Below, in pieces: positions 48,023-59,234 of a stretch of DNA of 64,000 bases. Origin of the DNA: Iris pallida (Eukaryota; Streptophyta; Magnoliopsida; Asparagales; Iridaceae); assembly GCA_029216955.1 (NCBI GenBank), contig JANAVB010016199.1, forward strand, positions 11,479,595-11,543,594, given 5' to 3'. Made by a program: the position numbers and the translations under genes. Every line of letters begins with the position of its first letter. The stretch's first letter is position 1. The notes under the pieces were generated by a model, which had not been told where the DNA came from, did no database searches, and saw only the letters and a list, made by a program, of their open reading frames with translations.

Positions 48023-51000
48023 TTACCACCAGGGGAGCCGCTGTTTGATGGCTTTCCCTTGAGGCGTATGGGGAGCTTCGCGAGCCGGCGCTTTTCCTGA
48101 TAGCTTGATGCTCATTGGAGGCGCCTTCTGGGGTGGTTTCCCCTTCAGACGGATTTTCAAGGGGGCGTCGGGAGTCGTCTCAGGCTCCATGTCCGGCTCT
48201 GTTGCCGTCTCTGCCTCATCATCAGCGTCATTGGCTTCCTCCTCGTCAATGGGCTTGTACAAGTCGGAATCGGTGAAGTAGGCCTCAATCCCTTTGAAGG
48301 GATCGATATCTGCAAACTCCGTCCGGATGACGCCGTTGGTGGATACATATTTCATGCATTGGTGGAGCGTGGAGGGCACCACCATGTACTCATGTAACCA
48401 TGGTCGTCCGAGTAAGATGTTGTAGTTGACCTCGGCATCCACCACATAACAAGTTACCTCAGTTTTGAGGCTGTCGATGTGACATTTCAGCCGGATCTTG
48501 CCCAGTGGCTCGCTCTTGCTAGCGTTGAAGCCACTGATGGTCGTATTGGAGGGCGCCAGCCGGTACATTGGGATCCCCAGCTTTGATAGCAGCGCCTTTG
48601 GAATGATGCTTAGGGAAGACCCCGGATCGATCTGAATCCTGCTCACCTTTACCGAACCGATGTACCCTGTGTAATACAACGGTCGGTTATGTCGGTGATG
48701 CTTGAGCAGCATGTCTTGTTGGGTGAAAGTTATGTTTGGGATAACTTCATCCGCACAATGACAATGTGCACAAGTAGTTGGGAGGTCCTCAGGCTGCTTG
48801 ACTTGACTGAGAAAGGATTCGGCATCCTTCAGAGCTTCGCAGAGAGCTTCTCGGAAGTCCTTAGAGAGACGCAGGAGCTCGAACAAAGACAAGCGTGCAG
48901 GAGTACTGGCCAGTTGCGCCAGAATGTCAAAATTGTGGGGCTTGGCTAGCCCCAAAGCATTTTCTTTCCGCAGAGGTCTGTCGAAACGGGCCTCCACTTG
49001 CTTTTGTTTATTGGCTGCTGAGGGCTTGGATGGACCCTCCTCAGGGATGGTGCCAGGAGGCACCACTTCGGCGGCAGCTTCACCGGACTGGGAGTTCTGT
49101 TGTGCACGCGTCTGCACAGGAAGCGCCTCTTCCGTTGAGGAAGAGACCGTGCGGCAAGACTTGATCTTCCTGCCTTTTGCTTTGGAGGTAGGGCGTACCT
49201 CCGGTTGAGTTACCTCGGAGACGAGGTCGGGGTGAACCCAGAGGACCTCTCATCGAGATGTGGTGAGTGGGACAAGTCCACTCACATTGTCACGGGTGGG
49301 TGGCAAGTTCACCACCTCCATTGTCGCCTTAGGGATGGGGACGACGCCATCTTGTGTGGTAGTCGGCGGCAAGGTGCCGAACTGAAGTGACACCACATTA
49401 GCTGACACCGTCTTCTCTTCATAGTTGACGGAGATTACATCCGCATTGATCATGCGCTGGATGTAATTTTTGAGGACGTAGCAGTCCTTAGGGTGTCCGA
49501 CAAACCGATGGTAGTGACAGTACCTCGGGTTGTCCACTTTCCCGACTTCATCGGGCCGCTTCGGGTCCGGAAGCTTGATCTTGTCACCCTGCTTCAGTAT
49601 CTCAAAGAGTTGCAGGGTGTCGTCATCATTGAATGAATAAACCTCCTTGGGTCTCGGTGCCAGTGGAGGCTTTTGAGTAGGCGCAGATGCGCCCTTCGAG
49701 GCATTAACAGTCAATGCCTGTTTCCCCTTTGTTTCTCGTCCGGAGTTGTTGATTGCGGACTTTTTCCCCTTATCGTCAAAGGCAGGGAAGCTAACACCCA
49801 GAAGACATGCATTGGCCGCCTTCTTCTCTGCAGCTTCAGCTTCAATGATTAGGGAGCTCCAGTCGGGAGGGGGAGTAGAGTTAATCCAGAGCTTTACTGC
49901 AGGCAGCATGTTCATACTGCAAGCGGAGAGAAGCGCATGCTCTGGCATGCCTGGAGGTAGCCTGAAGCAGGCCTGACGGAAGCGTTCGATGAATGCCCGA
50001 ACCGTTTCCTTGTCCTTCTGGCGTATCTCAATGAGAGACGCCATCGTCATGTCCTTTCCACCGTCGTAGAAGCGGTCGAGGAAGAGGCGTGTCAGGTCGT
50101 CGAAGGACGATATGGAATTATCGGGGAGGCTGCAGTACCAGTCATACGCCACCCCTTTCAGGGCCCCAACAAAGATGCTGGTGAGGAGCGCGTCCTCCTT
50201 CGGAAGATGCCCTGTCTGCGACTGGAAGTACGTCAGGTACCGTCGTGGAGAGTCTTTCCCGTCTTACGGTGTGAGTGTTTGTGGTTTATACTTTGGGGGA
50301 TAAACCACCTTGTTCCACTCAAGGGGATAAGGCTGGGGAATGCCCATCTTCTGGCGCTCCTCCTGCCTGTTCTTGGACTCGAAGCGCTCCCGCAGATCTT
50401 TGATCATTTCGACCACGTCCTCCGTGGAGCTAGGAGTCGGGGAAGGAGGTACCACCTGGAGTGGAGCGTTTGAGGGCTCCGACGTCCGGGGTACTTCTGT
50501 GTCTGAGGGTGTCCGTTGGAGGGGCACACTCGACTCTCCATTGGCTCCTGGGTCGGGACCATTTGAAGGTGTCCTGATCAAGGCCGACCGCATCTCAAAC
50601 ACTGCTTGAGTCAGCGCTTGCATTGAGGCAGAGAGGGTTTTGAGTCCTCCCTCTAGCGAGTCTATGCGCTGGACAATGTCCTGTGGCGGCGCATCAGTCT
50701 CAAGATCACCCCCGGTCATGTATACTGTCATGACACGGCCGGAAGTGGATGGATTAGTTGAGGCTTCGCTCTCAGCCTCGCTCTCATGTGGGGGAGTCAC
50801 TTCTCCTGGTGTTTGGCCACCCCCAGCCACATTCTGGAGTTCGTCTTCGACAGGCGCATCTGCAAGGGCCTGACTACCCTCAGCTCTGTCTTGAAGGGCC
50901 TCTTCGTTTCCAGCACTACCCCCGGCGGTGTCCTGGAGGACATCGTCATTTTGAGGGGCTTCAGGGAGGCCATCTTCGCCTTGATGAAGATCCGCCGCAG

Positions 51001-52372
51001 CTGTGCTTTGGACATCTTCGTCTTCGGAAGGAGGCTCGACAAGGGTCTGGCTACCCCCAGCTTCCTCCAAGAACTTCTTCCTCGACCGAGTGCCTTCGAA
51101 CACTCCAGAGGTCGTGACAGCTGTCTTGGTTTTCCTCGGCTGGCTTTTGGATGAAGACGAGGAATTGGCAGTCGTCTTCCGGACAGATGAGGAGTTGGAG
51201 ATCACGTTGCATGAAGCAACCTTTAGCTCCTCTTCTGCTGACACCTTCGTCCCAAGGTGATGTCGGAGGGGTGTCGATGATTGTAGCCGTTGGAAGACCG
51301 ACTGCTTTGGCGGTACTGCCGTCTTGCAATAGCAGTTGATGGTGACCACTGCACAAGTGTGCCCCGCGAGAGGCGCATCGTGCTTGTTGGTCAACTCTCC
51401 TGACCGGCGCTTGTAAGTGATCACGTTGCGCAGGTCGTTGGAGGAGAGTGCTACCCTCACACCCCTCTCAGGCGCATGGCAGGGCCAAACGCCGGGGTGA
51501 TCGGGTGAGTGCTGCGCCCCCTGATCTAATACCAAGCAGGCATCACGATCAGTAGTGGGGGAACCACAGCATTTGAAGTGACTTGAACGGACCTCAAACG
51601 CACAACCAGAGGAGGCGCGGGAGTTCAAGACCACTGAGTTTGCCTCTCTCGGCTTGGTTGTGCACGCAGTGAATGCGCCCAAGCGAGATGAGGACTTTGA
51701 AGATCGACTCATTGTTGGTGCAGAAGCACTTGAGTCAACCTTGTACAGCTTGCCATCGGCAGTGCGCGTGATTGTAAGCGCGTGCCTCTGGTCGGCTGCT
51801 GGCATAGCACGTTTGTGGCACATGGCCCGTGCCGCCTTGGATTTCTTCGTACCAGCCCGCTGGGGCGCATAGTACTCAGCATCCAAATTCTCCTCGCCAT
51901 TACAGCGAGTGAGTCTGTCAAAGACAGAGGCTCTTTGTGGCGCATCAGAAGTGATGCGCGGGGCATTGGCTGCGCCCCTGCTCCGTCGACGTATCTTTCT
52001 CGCCTGAGAGGAAGATGGCTGGGGAACGTGGTCGGCCGCACGCTTCCCCGAGAGATGCGCTGCATCGGCGGGCGCACCTTGACTGCTGAGGACGTCAGCA
52101 GGAAGGAAAGGCTGGACGGGCGCATCCCCTACAACGGTGGTGCCCAAGGCATCGACTTTGCGCACCCAGACTGCGCGGGTCTTCTTCGGCTTCGACAGCC
52201 ACTTCGAAGGACTCGCACTTCCTTTAGAAATGAACTCCTCGTACGCATGTTGATTGAGGCGCACTACCAGCATCTTGTGGGAGGAGCCTACCTTCATGTC
52301 GTCGGCCTGTGACACAAGCTTCTCGGTAGAGGAGAAAGAAGTCCCCAGCAGAGTCGCCAGCTTGTTTGCCAT
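48023..52372 (-). pseudogene. gag: Tat gag-protease with two in-frame stops
   Basis: One frame from ATG 52372 to 48023, interrupted by TAA 50264-50266 and TGA 49250-49252 (CGA-to-TGA type). The ATG lies in the last ten bases of the 5' LTR, and codons 4-10 (KLATLLG) are the primer site. The N-terminal third is a basic, Ser/Ala-rich region with SVFDRL and SVFQRL repeats and acidic AGGSQ-type repeats. The capsid domain (Retrotrans_gag; VAYDWYCSLPDNSISSFDDL, FIERFRQACFRLP) lies near 50160-49770, and CHYHRFVGHPKDCYVLK at about 49510. The protease has QIDPGSSLSIIPKALL and YNILLGRPWLHEY (about 48640-48400). DPGS in place of DSG is an accepted variant in Tat proteases. Confidence 0.85.
52341..52359 (-). 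promoter_or_regulatory. Primer binding site of R
   Basis: Minus strand TGGCGACTCTGCTGGGGAC, three bases from the LTR end. It closely resembles the primer site reported for Ogre/Tat elements (tRNA-Arg type, from memory). Confidence 0.8.
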
Positions 52373-52694
52373 TAAAATTGTTTTGATTGAAATCTTAATA
52401 CAAACAGAACGGTGATACAATATAGGACTTAGATGTAGTCCTAGGAGTACACTTTTGTTTAAGCTGGGTCCTTAGTGCCAATGGAGCGAGTGGTAATGCG
52501 TTGACTCCGTTGACCGGCTGACGACGGTTATCGGTTCTCTGAAGGTGTTGATTGCTCTGGGTGCTGGAGCTTGCTGAGAGGAGGAAGACGTTGAGTGTCT
52601 AGAACTGCCTCTCGGTGATTCTCTGTTGTGGATTCTTGTGTGTTCTGAGTCCCTGTTCTGAGTCTCTGTCTGTGTGTGAAGGAGATGATCCTTC

Positions 52695-52702
52695 TATTTA
52701 TA
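52695..52702 (-). promoter_or_regulatory. Sense TATA box of R 5' LTR
   Basis: Minus strand TATAAATA in AACTATAAATAGAAGG. Transcription would start near 52665 and leave about 300 bases of leader before the gag ATG at 52372. Confidence 0.7.
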
Positions 52703-53629
52703 GTTTTGCAGACTGGCTGCTCATGCGCGCATGCAGGATGCGCCGGTGTGGGGATGCCACGTGGAGGTTGCTGATGGAGGCGCACGGATGCTACGCCCTG
52801 ATCGAGGGGGAGAACTCTTCATACTGCTGTTGTGAGCCGGCACGTAGCAGAGAGAAGATCTTTCCGTTGCTGAAATCTTGGATGAGTTGAGTCAAAAGAC
52901 ACGTGTCGTCGACTCATGGTTCGAAGATCTCGGATTTGATGGAGAGAAGTGATCTGGTGAGCTGCGCCTTGGATTGGGCGCAGGAGGAGGCTGCGGCTCA
53001 TAACCTTTAGGAGTTACAAACCATTTGGGGCGCATGGCTTTTGAGGCGCATGCAGGCGACTTTCCTTCTGTCTTTCGGGATCAGAGAGCAGTCTGAGGCG
53101 CATGGCTTTTGAGGCACATGCTGATTTGGACGCATGGCCGTAGAGGCACATGCTGATGGTGGAGTGGCCACGTGGCAGTAGCCGTGGAAATAAAGTCATG
53201 ATGATGCTGACGTTGCCGACGCTTCATTTTCTGAATAAAGCTGTCAACTGTTCAAATTTTGGGAGGCGTACTGCCAACTCTGTCAGTTCAGCATTTAATG
53301 TTGGTGACGTTCGATGGACAGCTGAGTGGGCGCGTCGGTTGGCGTTCCACTCGGTATGGAGATGTGTGAGGGCGCACCCTCTGTAATGCGCCGAGTACTG
53401 CAGGGCGCGTCTGTGTGATGCGCCTGATGTCGAAGGGCGCGTCCGTGTGATGCGCTGTCTGGCTGGCGCATCGGACATGTCTTTTAATGATGCGGCCGTC
53501 TCGCTCTTCGAGTGCCATAAATAGCCGTTTGGCTGAATTCGAGGCGTCCGGTTCATCCATTTAATGTAAATTCATTGCACGGAATTCGGAGGGCCATCCA
53601 TTTGGCGCGTGGGTTTGATCTGCCCGGCC

Positions 53630-53638
53630 TATAAATAG
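53630..53638 (+). promoter_or_regulatory. Antisense TATA box in R LTR (right copy)
   Basis: TATAAATAG, 56 bases before ATG 53686; same as 37920-37928. Confidence 0.5.
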
Positions 53639-53685
53639 TGGCATGGAAAGAAGATTTGCTTCTCATTCCCTCACGTTCTTCCAAC

Positions 53686-54081
53686 ATGAACTTGAACATG
53701 CGGGTGCATTCTGTTGACGAAGTGCTCCCGAGGGTGAAGATGAGACGCTGTGTTGTCTTCGATGCTCTTGAAGGTGACTGTTACATCCAAAAGACGGAGT
53801 CGAGGGCTTCTGAGGCAGGCGGAAGGTGCCTGTTGCATCAAAAGATGGGGATGCTCGAGCCTTGTCTCCGTTATTCCGGAAGAGCCGTAGATCGGAATGG
53901 CAGTGCTAGGCTCTCTCTTCCTTCAAAGTGGGTGTCGCCCACTTTGATTGTGTTGAAAGCTGCTCCTTTAGCCGCGGTTTCGATCACGGTCTTCCTTCGG
54001 CTTTGGAGGCTCTTTCGAAGCCTCCCCTGGCCACAGCATTTGCGGTGCTCTTCTCTTCCTTGGTTCCAGCTAGAGGGTTAA
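53686..54081 (+). CDS. Small antisense ORF in R LTR (131 aa), second copy
   Basis: Second copy of the ORF at 37976-38371, same start, stop and length, with a few residue changes. No family recognised; may be chance. Confidence 0.3.
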   Translation: MNLNMRVHSVDEVLPRVKMRRCVVFDALEGDCYIQKTESRASEAGGRCLLHQKMGMLEPCLRYSGRAVDRNGSARLSLPSKWVSPTLIVLKAAPLAAVSITVFLRLWRLFRSLPWPQHLRCSSLPWFQLEG

Positions 54082-54609
54082 ATGCTTTGTGTCGAAGCAT
54101 TTATCAGGGAAGCTTGGTTGGAAGAGCGGCACATAACTGGGCTCTGCTCGGCCAGGTGAGCCTGGCTGGAAGAATTTGGCTGAAGGGATGTACATAGCTG
54201 GGCTGTTGAAGGGATGCACACAACTGAGCTGGATGTACATGACTGAGCTGCTGAAGATATGGTGGGATGCGCCTGGTTGGAGGCGCATGATGTCTGCTGC
54301 GCCTGACTGACAGCGCATGGTGACTGGCAGCGCATGATGACTGCTGCGCCTAACTGGAGGCGCATGGTGGCCGCTGCGCTTATCTGGAGGCGCGTGGTAG
54401 CCGCTGGCTGTAGACTTAGGATCTTTCCTTTGTAGAAATTCTCCTTTGTACAACCTTTTCTAGACATGTAATAGACTTTTATATAAATGAAAAGTCCTTC
54501 TTCAAATGTCTATACTTATTGACTTTGCTGTGAAGTTCTTCGTCTGAGTTCTAGCGCATGTAGTGTCTGGCACATGGGCTTTCTGGTTGTGAAATTCCAT
54601 GCTTCTACA

Positions 54610-56370
54610 GTGCCGAGCCGCATGAGGATGCTGCATAGTGTCACATAGTGCCAAGCTGCATGAGGATGCTGTATAGTGCCGAGCCGCATAAGGATGCTGC
54701 ATAGTGTCGCATAGTGCTGAATAGTGCCGTATAGTGCTGAATAGTGCCGCATAGTGCCTATTTTGGCTGTTTTTGGCTATTTTAAGTCCTATTTGGCTGA
54801 ATTGTGGCCAAAATTTCTCCTAACTCCCAACATGAAAGTTGTAGATCTTTGTCTTGGCTTCAAGAATCTTCATGACTAGCGAGCTCTTCACACCCTAAGT
54901 GCATAGTACCTTCTTGTTCTATTTTTCTCTTGTATTTTGGTCCTCATTCCTGATCTAACTCCTATGCGTATGCTGGATAACCCTATGTGTGTACTAAGGT
55001 ACAATCTATGTGAGCATCGATGTGCTATCCTATGTGCTAAGTGTTTCTATGTGATAGCTGTCAGTACCTCCAAGAGTCCAGCATTTACATAGCAATTGGT
55101 CAGTAGCAATGACGTGGTATTGTTGTGTGTCGCATTACACCAAGAAGGGGGTACATACGTATGACACTATGAGCCCGTAAGGATCACTTCTTGGGGTACT
55201 CGTATAATGTACGACATATAGGGGAGTGAGCATGTGACCACGACATGTGAACTCCGAGAATAACCTAGGGATTAACTAGGCAACTAACTTGGTAGATGCA
55301 TTGGGTAGAAAGAATCCCGAGATCGTGCCATACTAGCCACCCCAGGACCAGTCCTGACGTGTCGGGTTGGCCACCACGGATATGGTTTCACTCGCCTATA
55401 GCGGATGGCTATATCCGACTCCTACGAGCTATGTGTTATATGTTTTAGCGCGGTAGCCCTTCGGGGGACCGGTGCATAATCAATGTGCTATATGTCTTAT
55501 GGTTTGGCTAGTCCTGCTGGGTTGACACGATCTGAGGATTCCTTTTAATCATTATCGCGGGGATAACTCCGCCAAATATAGAAAGCCGCATGAATGAATA
55601 GCCGCTTGAAAAATGACTTGACTGTGCCTTATAACTTTCGTTAGTAGCCAAGGGACATGGACTGTCATGGTGCGTGGTCCAACCCATGTCCTTGTTTGGT
55701 TGTTGGGTTGGGCTATCGTGCTAGGACAGGCTGTGGACCGAGGTTACGACCGGAAGCTTTTATTATTACTAGTATTATTATTATTATTTGCTTGGGTTTT
55801 ATCTCACACTTTTGTGCTTCCTTGTGGTACTTGCTATTCGGGGCTGACCCCGCTGGTTTTGTTTGGCCAGATCTCGTAGCAGCGCCTGAGGATCCAAACT
55901 TTCTCCCCGACGTCAATGGTGCATACTAGGAGCATGGCTGGCGGGGGACTCGAGTGGGTTTCTTCTTCACCACTCTAGTATCTTTACTTATGTTCTGGCG
56001 TTTAGCCACCGGCACCTGTTAGCCGGCTAATCTGGATATTTTGTCTTGCATAATTTGTAATTAAATCATACTGCAGCTGAAAACAATTATGTACCTATGA
56101 CTCTCTGGGCTAGCTAACTTATAAAGCTAGATCCCCATGATCATTTTGATGATGCGTCGGAGACGCCTTACTGCTTTATCTTATATGATCATTATTTACT
56201 GCTTCTTGTTTGATTGATTGAGACCTAGATGCTCTGTGAGACCATAGGAGACTTGATTGTAGCATGCACCCCCTTGTCTCTTGACAGCCACGATCGCCGT
56301 ATGACGTTTATATACCTCGTATGGAGTAGCTGGCCTAGTCCGTCTCCGTATTTCGGTACTGGGCGTAACA
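54610..56370 (+). repeat. 3' LTR of T, right part
   Basis: Begins with the right GTGCC TSD copy of R and the rest of the 38-bp minisatellite (to about 54760). It then follows the 5' LTR of T from about 28915 to its end. The end reads GGGCGTAACA, with one G lost and one G-to-A change against the 5' copy. TSD ATTTG follows. Confidence 0.92.
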
Positions 56371-56375
56371 ATTTG

Positions 56376-56799
56376 GCATGTGGATAGCCCGCCTCAACAA
56401 GATGACGAAGTCCCGTATCAGGGGGCTGATGAAGGAACATCTCCGTGGGCTAGCCAAGGAACTTCTCATTGGGATGGTGAGGGAACATCTCAATGGGCTA
56501 GTCAAGGAACTTCTCATTGGCCTGGTGGGGAAACATCTCAATGGGCTGGCCAACAAACTTCTCAATGGCCTTGTGAGACTGAGGGGACTGGTCAGTGGGA
56601 TAGCATATTCGCCCCCGGACATCTCAATTATACGCAAATCATGACGACTCCAAATGCACCGATGCCTACTCAACACGAGGATGCCCAAGGAGGTGGTGGT
56701 GATGCGGCCTCGGAAAATACACGAAGAAGGCGAGACCGACTCAATCTACGAGAAATTGATCGTCCGGACTATTTACAATTAGACAAGAGAGGTCGATAA
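56376..56799 (+). pseudogene. PMD gene of the MULE, end of exon 7
   Basis: Continuation of the exon cut at 27922. Leaving out T and one ATTTG copy keeps the frame (Asn-Ile-Trp-His across the junction). Encodes a GTSxW repeat tract (GTSPWASQGTSHWDGEGTSQ and so on, about six units of roughly ten residues), then a basic tail with RRRRDRLNLRE, ending at TAA 56797-56799. The stop lies 95 bases from the end of the convergent transposase gene. Confidence 0.82.
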
Positions 56800-56894
56800 A
56801 ATTATGTACTTCCTTTTATTATAAAATTATGTACTATTATAAAATTACAACTTTCCACAACTTTCTTTCATTCTAAAAAGTTAGGACAATGTCG

Positions 56895-58670
56895 TCATTC
56901 TCTTGGTTGGTTTGTACATCTCCTTCTATTGTGTCCTAAACCATTGCAGTTACTACATCGAAGATCTCTTGAAGAATGATCATTTGCTAAGATACGGTTC
57001 TTCTTTGGTCGTCCCGCCTTGCGCCGTACCTCTGGTACTCTAATATGGCCTCTCACCAATGTACTTTGAAGGTTGTAAGGGACTGGAATTGGCTGCAAGT
57101 GCGGCTCATATACGCTTCTTAATGCTTGTTTAGAAAAAATACCTGGATAAAAACTCTCGATGCTAATTTTTTTAGAATTAGACGCATAACATGCATGTAT
57201 ACATGGAAGACAAGTATGATACCACTTTAAACATGAACAATAATTTTCATATAAGCGAACAACATATGTTCTATTTGTTTTACGATCTAATATTTCAAAT
57301 AAATAACCAACTATACTCAATATTTGCAACTGGTGTTTTTCATTGGTGATTCGGGCCATAGTTTTTAACATTTTCGGGCCATAGAAAAAATACCTGGATA
57401 AAAACTCTTGGTTGGTTTGTACATCTCCTTCTATTGTGTTTTTCATTGTGTTCCATGCATTAAAAGAACCTTCAAAAGCAGTTTTCAATCCATTTAAAAA
57501 CCAATTCCAAGAATCCGTGTTTTCACTTTCAGCAATGGCATAAGCAATTGGATATAACTGATAGTTAGGATCATGAGCACAAGCAATAAATAAAATACCT
57601 CGATATCTAGAGGAAAGAAATGTGGCATCAGTACTAATCACAGGTAAACATCCCCTTAAAAAACCGTCAACGCATGCCTTGAAACAAATAAAAATTCTTT
57701 GAAAACTACCATTTTCTGTAGTCTTTATACAACATCTACTACCTGGATTCGTCTCGATAATTGTAAGAGCATACTCTTCGAGACTATTATATGCATCAAC
57801 ATAACTACCATTTATTTCAGATAGAGCAATTTCTCTAGCTTTCCATGCTTTACAATATTTAATATGTATTCGGTGTTCCCTATATATATCCTTTACAATA
57901 TGAGATGGACTATACGACTGATTGTCTCGAATTTTATCAATTATCTTGTTCTTAACCCATATAGTAGTAGCTAATGGATGACACCCTGTTGTAAGTCCAC
58001 TTAAACAAGAATGCACATTTTCTAACGTAGCAATAACAAAACTTTCGCCGTTACCAATGGCTTTAGCATACACTCTCCAGTTACAACTAGAAACGTTACA
58101 TTTATATACAATTTCGGTGGCATTGTTTCTAGTAGCCGAACAAGTAAAATTATGCTCAATTGCTATATCACTAATAAAACTTCTAAATTTGGAACGATTC
58201 TCAAATTCTTTTCCAATAAATAATCCAGGAGTGGTCACACTTTCAACATTATCATCAAATTTATTATCTAAATTTTCAATTAAATCATCACTATTTTCAT
58301 CGTCATTGTTACTATCATCTAATACATGTTCTTCTTCAGCAACATGAATAACTTGATGAGAAGAACTAGGAGCACTACTAATATTTGGTGGTGGTGGTGC
58401 AGTCACAAAAATACTAATATACTATGATTGCATATTAAATGCAAGAATAAATTTCCATGCTTCTTCACTAGCTATATTTATACAATTAGACTGAAAAATA
58501 TGTACCAATAAAAACTCATAATTAACAGAAAATTGATCAATAATTAGATTACGTAAACTCTCAAATGAAAGATTTCGATCAATTAAAATAACTTCAGTCA
58601 AACCTCCTTCGTAGGCTAACCCATTTAATATACCACCAATCGAGCATAGTATCGTTAGACTTCTATCCAT
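56895..58670 (-). pseudogene. MuDR-type transposase of the MULE, with stop, deletion and filler
   Basis: Catalyses cut-and-paste of M. Start ATG 58670 (MDRSLTIL). Same frame to 56895 except TAG 58419-58421. N-terminal domain, then the MuDR DNA-binding part (GLFIGKEFENRSKFRSFISD, CNVSSCNWRVYAKA, ENVHSC), first catalytic Asp in ISTDATFLSSRYRG, DSWNWFLNGLKTAF, then an abrupt join to SFNAWN. The segment that normally carries the second Asp and the conserved Cys/His block (roughly 100 residues or more) is missing. A patchwork insertion (57374-57448) follows. The C-terminus has a SWIM finger (CSCLKWYHTCLPCIHAC), an AT-hook-like RKAGRPKKN and a zinc knuckle CSNCNGLGHNRRRC. Inactive. Confidence 0.9.
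57374..57448 (-). repeat. Templated filler DNA in the transposase gene
   Basis: Four successive copies of nearby same-strand sequence joined by 3-4-base overlaps: 57374-57384 = 57351-57361; 57382-57408 = 57131-57157; 57406-57439 = 56901-56934; 57436-57448 = 57333-57345. Confidence 0.85.
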
Positions 58671-58783
58671 TGCGAAAATTGAGTTGATCACTTCTTCTGT
58701 GAAAAAATGCTGGAGGTGAGAAGTGAGAAGAGGATAAGAAAATTAGAAAGAAAGTGGTGTGTACAAGTATTTGATAAAATTTT

Positions 58784-58791
58784 CTTTTATA
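58784..58791 (-). promoter_or_regulatory. TATA box of the MULE transposase
   Basis: Minus strand TATAAAAG about 115 bases before ATG 58670. Confidence 0.55.
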
Positions 58792-59056
58792 GAAATTTTC
58801 ATACAATGAGCCGTTGAGAGCCGTTGAAAAAGTAAGTATACATTATAAAAAAACAAACGTTGCAAATCAAATCAGATCAAATCTCTCGTCTCTATGCAAC
58901 ATGTGAACCAAGAATAAATGGGAGCAAGTACAAACCGTGAAGCATGAATCAATTGAACCCGTGAACCATGAATTAATAACATGTGAACCATGAATCAATT
59001 AAACACATAAACCGAACCAACAAAAAAAAACCGGACCAAAAAAAAATTGGCCCTAA

Positions 59057-59220
59057 AATTCCGCCAACATAGTTGGCATCATTTCATTTTTTTTGGTTTT
59101 TTTTTTTCCAAATTCCGCCAACTAAGTTGGCATCATTTCCATTTTCTTTTTTTTCTTCCTTTTTTTACGGAATTGAGCCCAATTCCGCCAACTTGGTTGG
59201 CAGGATTTCCGTTTTTTTTT
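59057..59220 (-). repeat. Right subterminal repeats of MULE M
   Basis: Three copies of ATTCCGCCAAC(A/T)NNGTTGGCA, at about 59059, 59116 and 59181. Counterpart of 25100-25330 in inverse orientation. The stretch between 58792 and 59057 is AT-rich and shows nothing else. Confidence 0.75.
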
Positions 59221-59234
59221 TTAACTTTGTTCTA

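Larger units (their letters stand above)
36653..54609 (-). mobile_element. Tat/Ogre-type Ty3/gypsy retrotransposon R with an antisense gene
   Basis: 18.0 kb, minus orientation: 5' LTR 52363-54609, primer site, gag-protease, pol with two RNase H domains, an antisense gene, purine tract, 3' LTR 36653-38769. TSD GTGCC at 36648-36652 and 54610-54614. A second, archaeal-type RNase H after the Ty3 RNase H defines the Tat/Ogre group; antisense ORFs after pol are also known there. Comparing the LTRs by eye, I count about 28 substitutions over about 2.1 kb, almost all transitions, plus one indel of about 130 bp. R is the innermost layer and must be the last of G, B, M, T and R to arrive. Confidence 0.95.
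52363..54609 (-). repeat. 5' LTR of R (2,247 bp)
   Basis: Same ends as 36653-38769. It has about 130 extra bases at roughly 54130-54255, with short repeats of CTGGGCTG/GGGATGTACATA type, absent from the other LTR. Confidence 0.93.
27923..56370 (+). mobile_element. Tekay/Del-like Ty3/gypsy chromovirus T, containing nested R
   Basis: 5' LTR 27923-30533, gag, pol, purine tract, 3' LTR split by R into 35669-36652 and 54615-56370. TSD ATTTG at 27918-27922 and 56371-56375. LTR ends are TGTCAC...GTGACA on the left and TGTCAC...GTAACA on the right. Domain order and the C-terminal chromodomain-like segment place it near Tekay/Del. Frameshifts and stops disable gag and pol. Without R it is about 10.5 kb. 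Confidence 0.93.

Noticed and set aside
50758..51154. Plus-strand ORFs of about 120 aa opposite R gag
   Set aside because: Shadows of the minus-strand gag frame.
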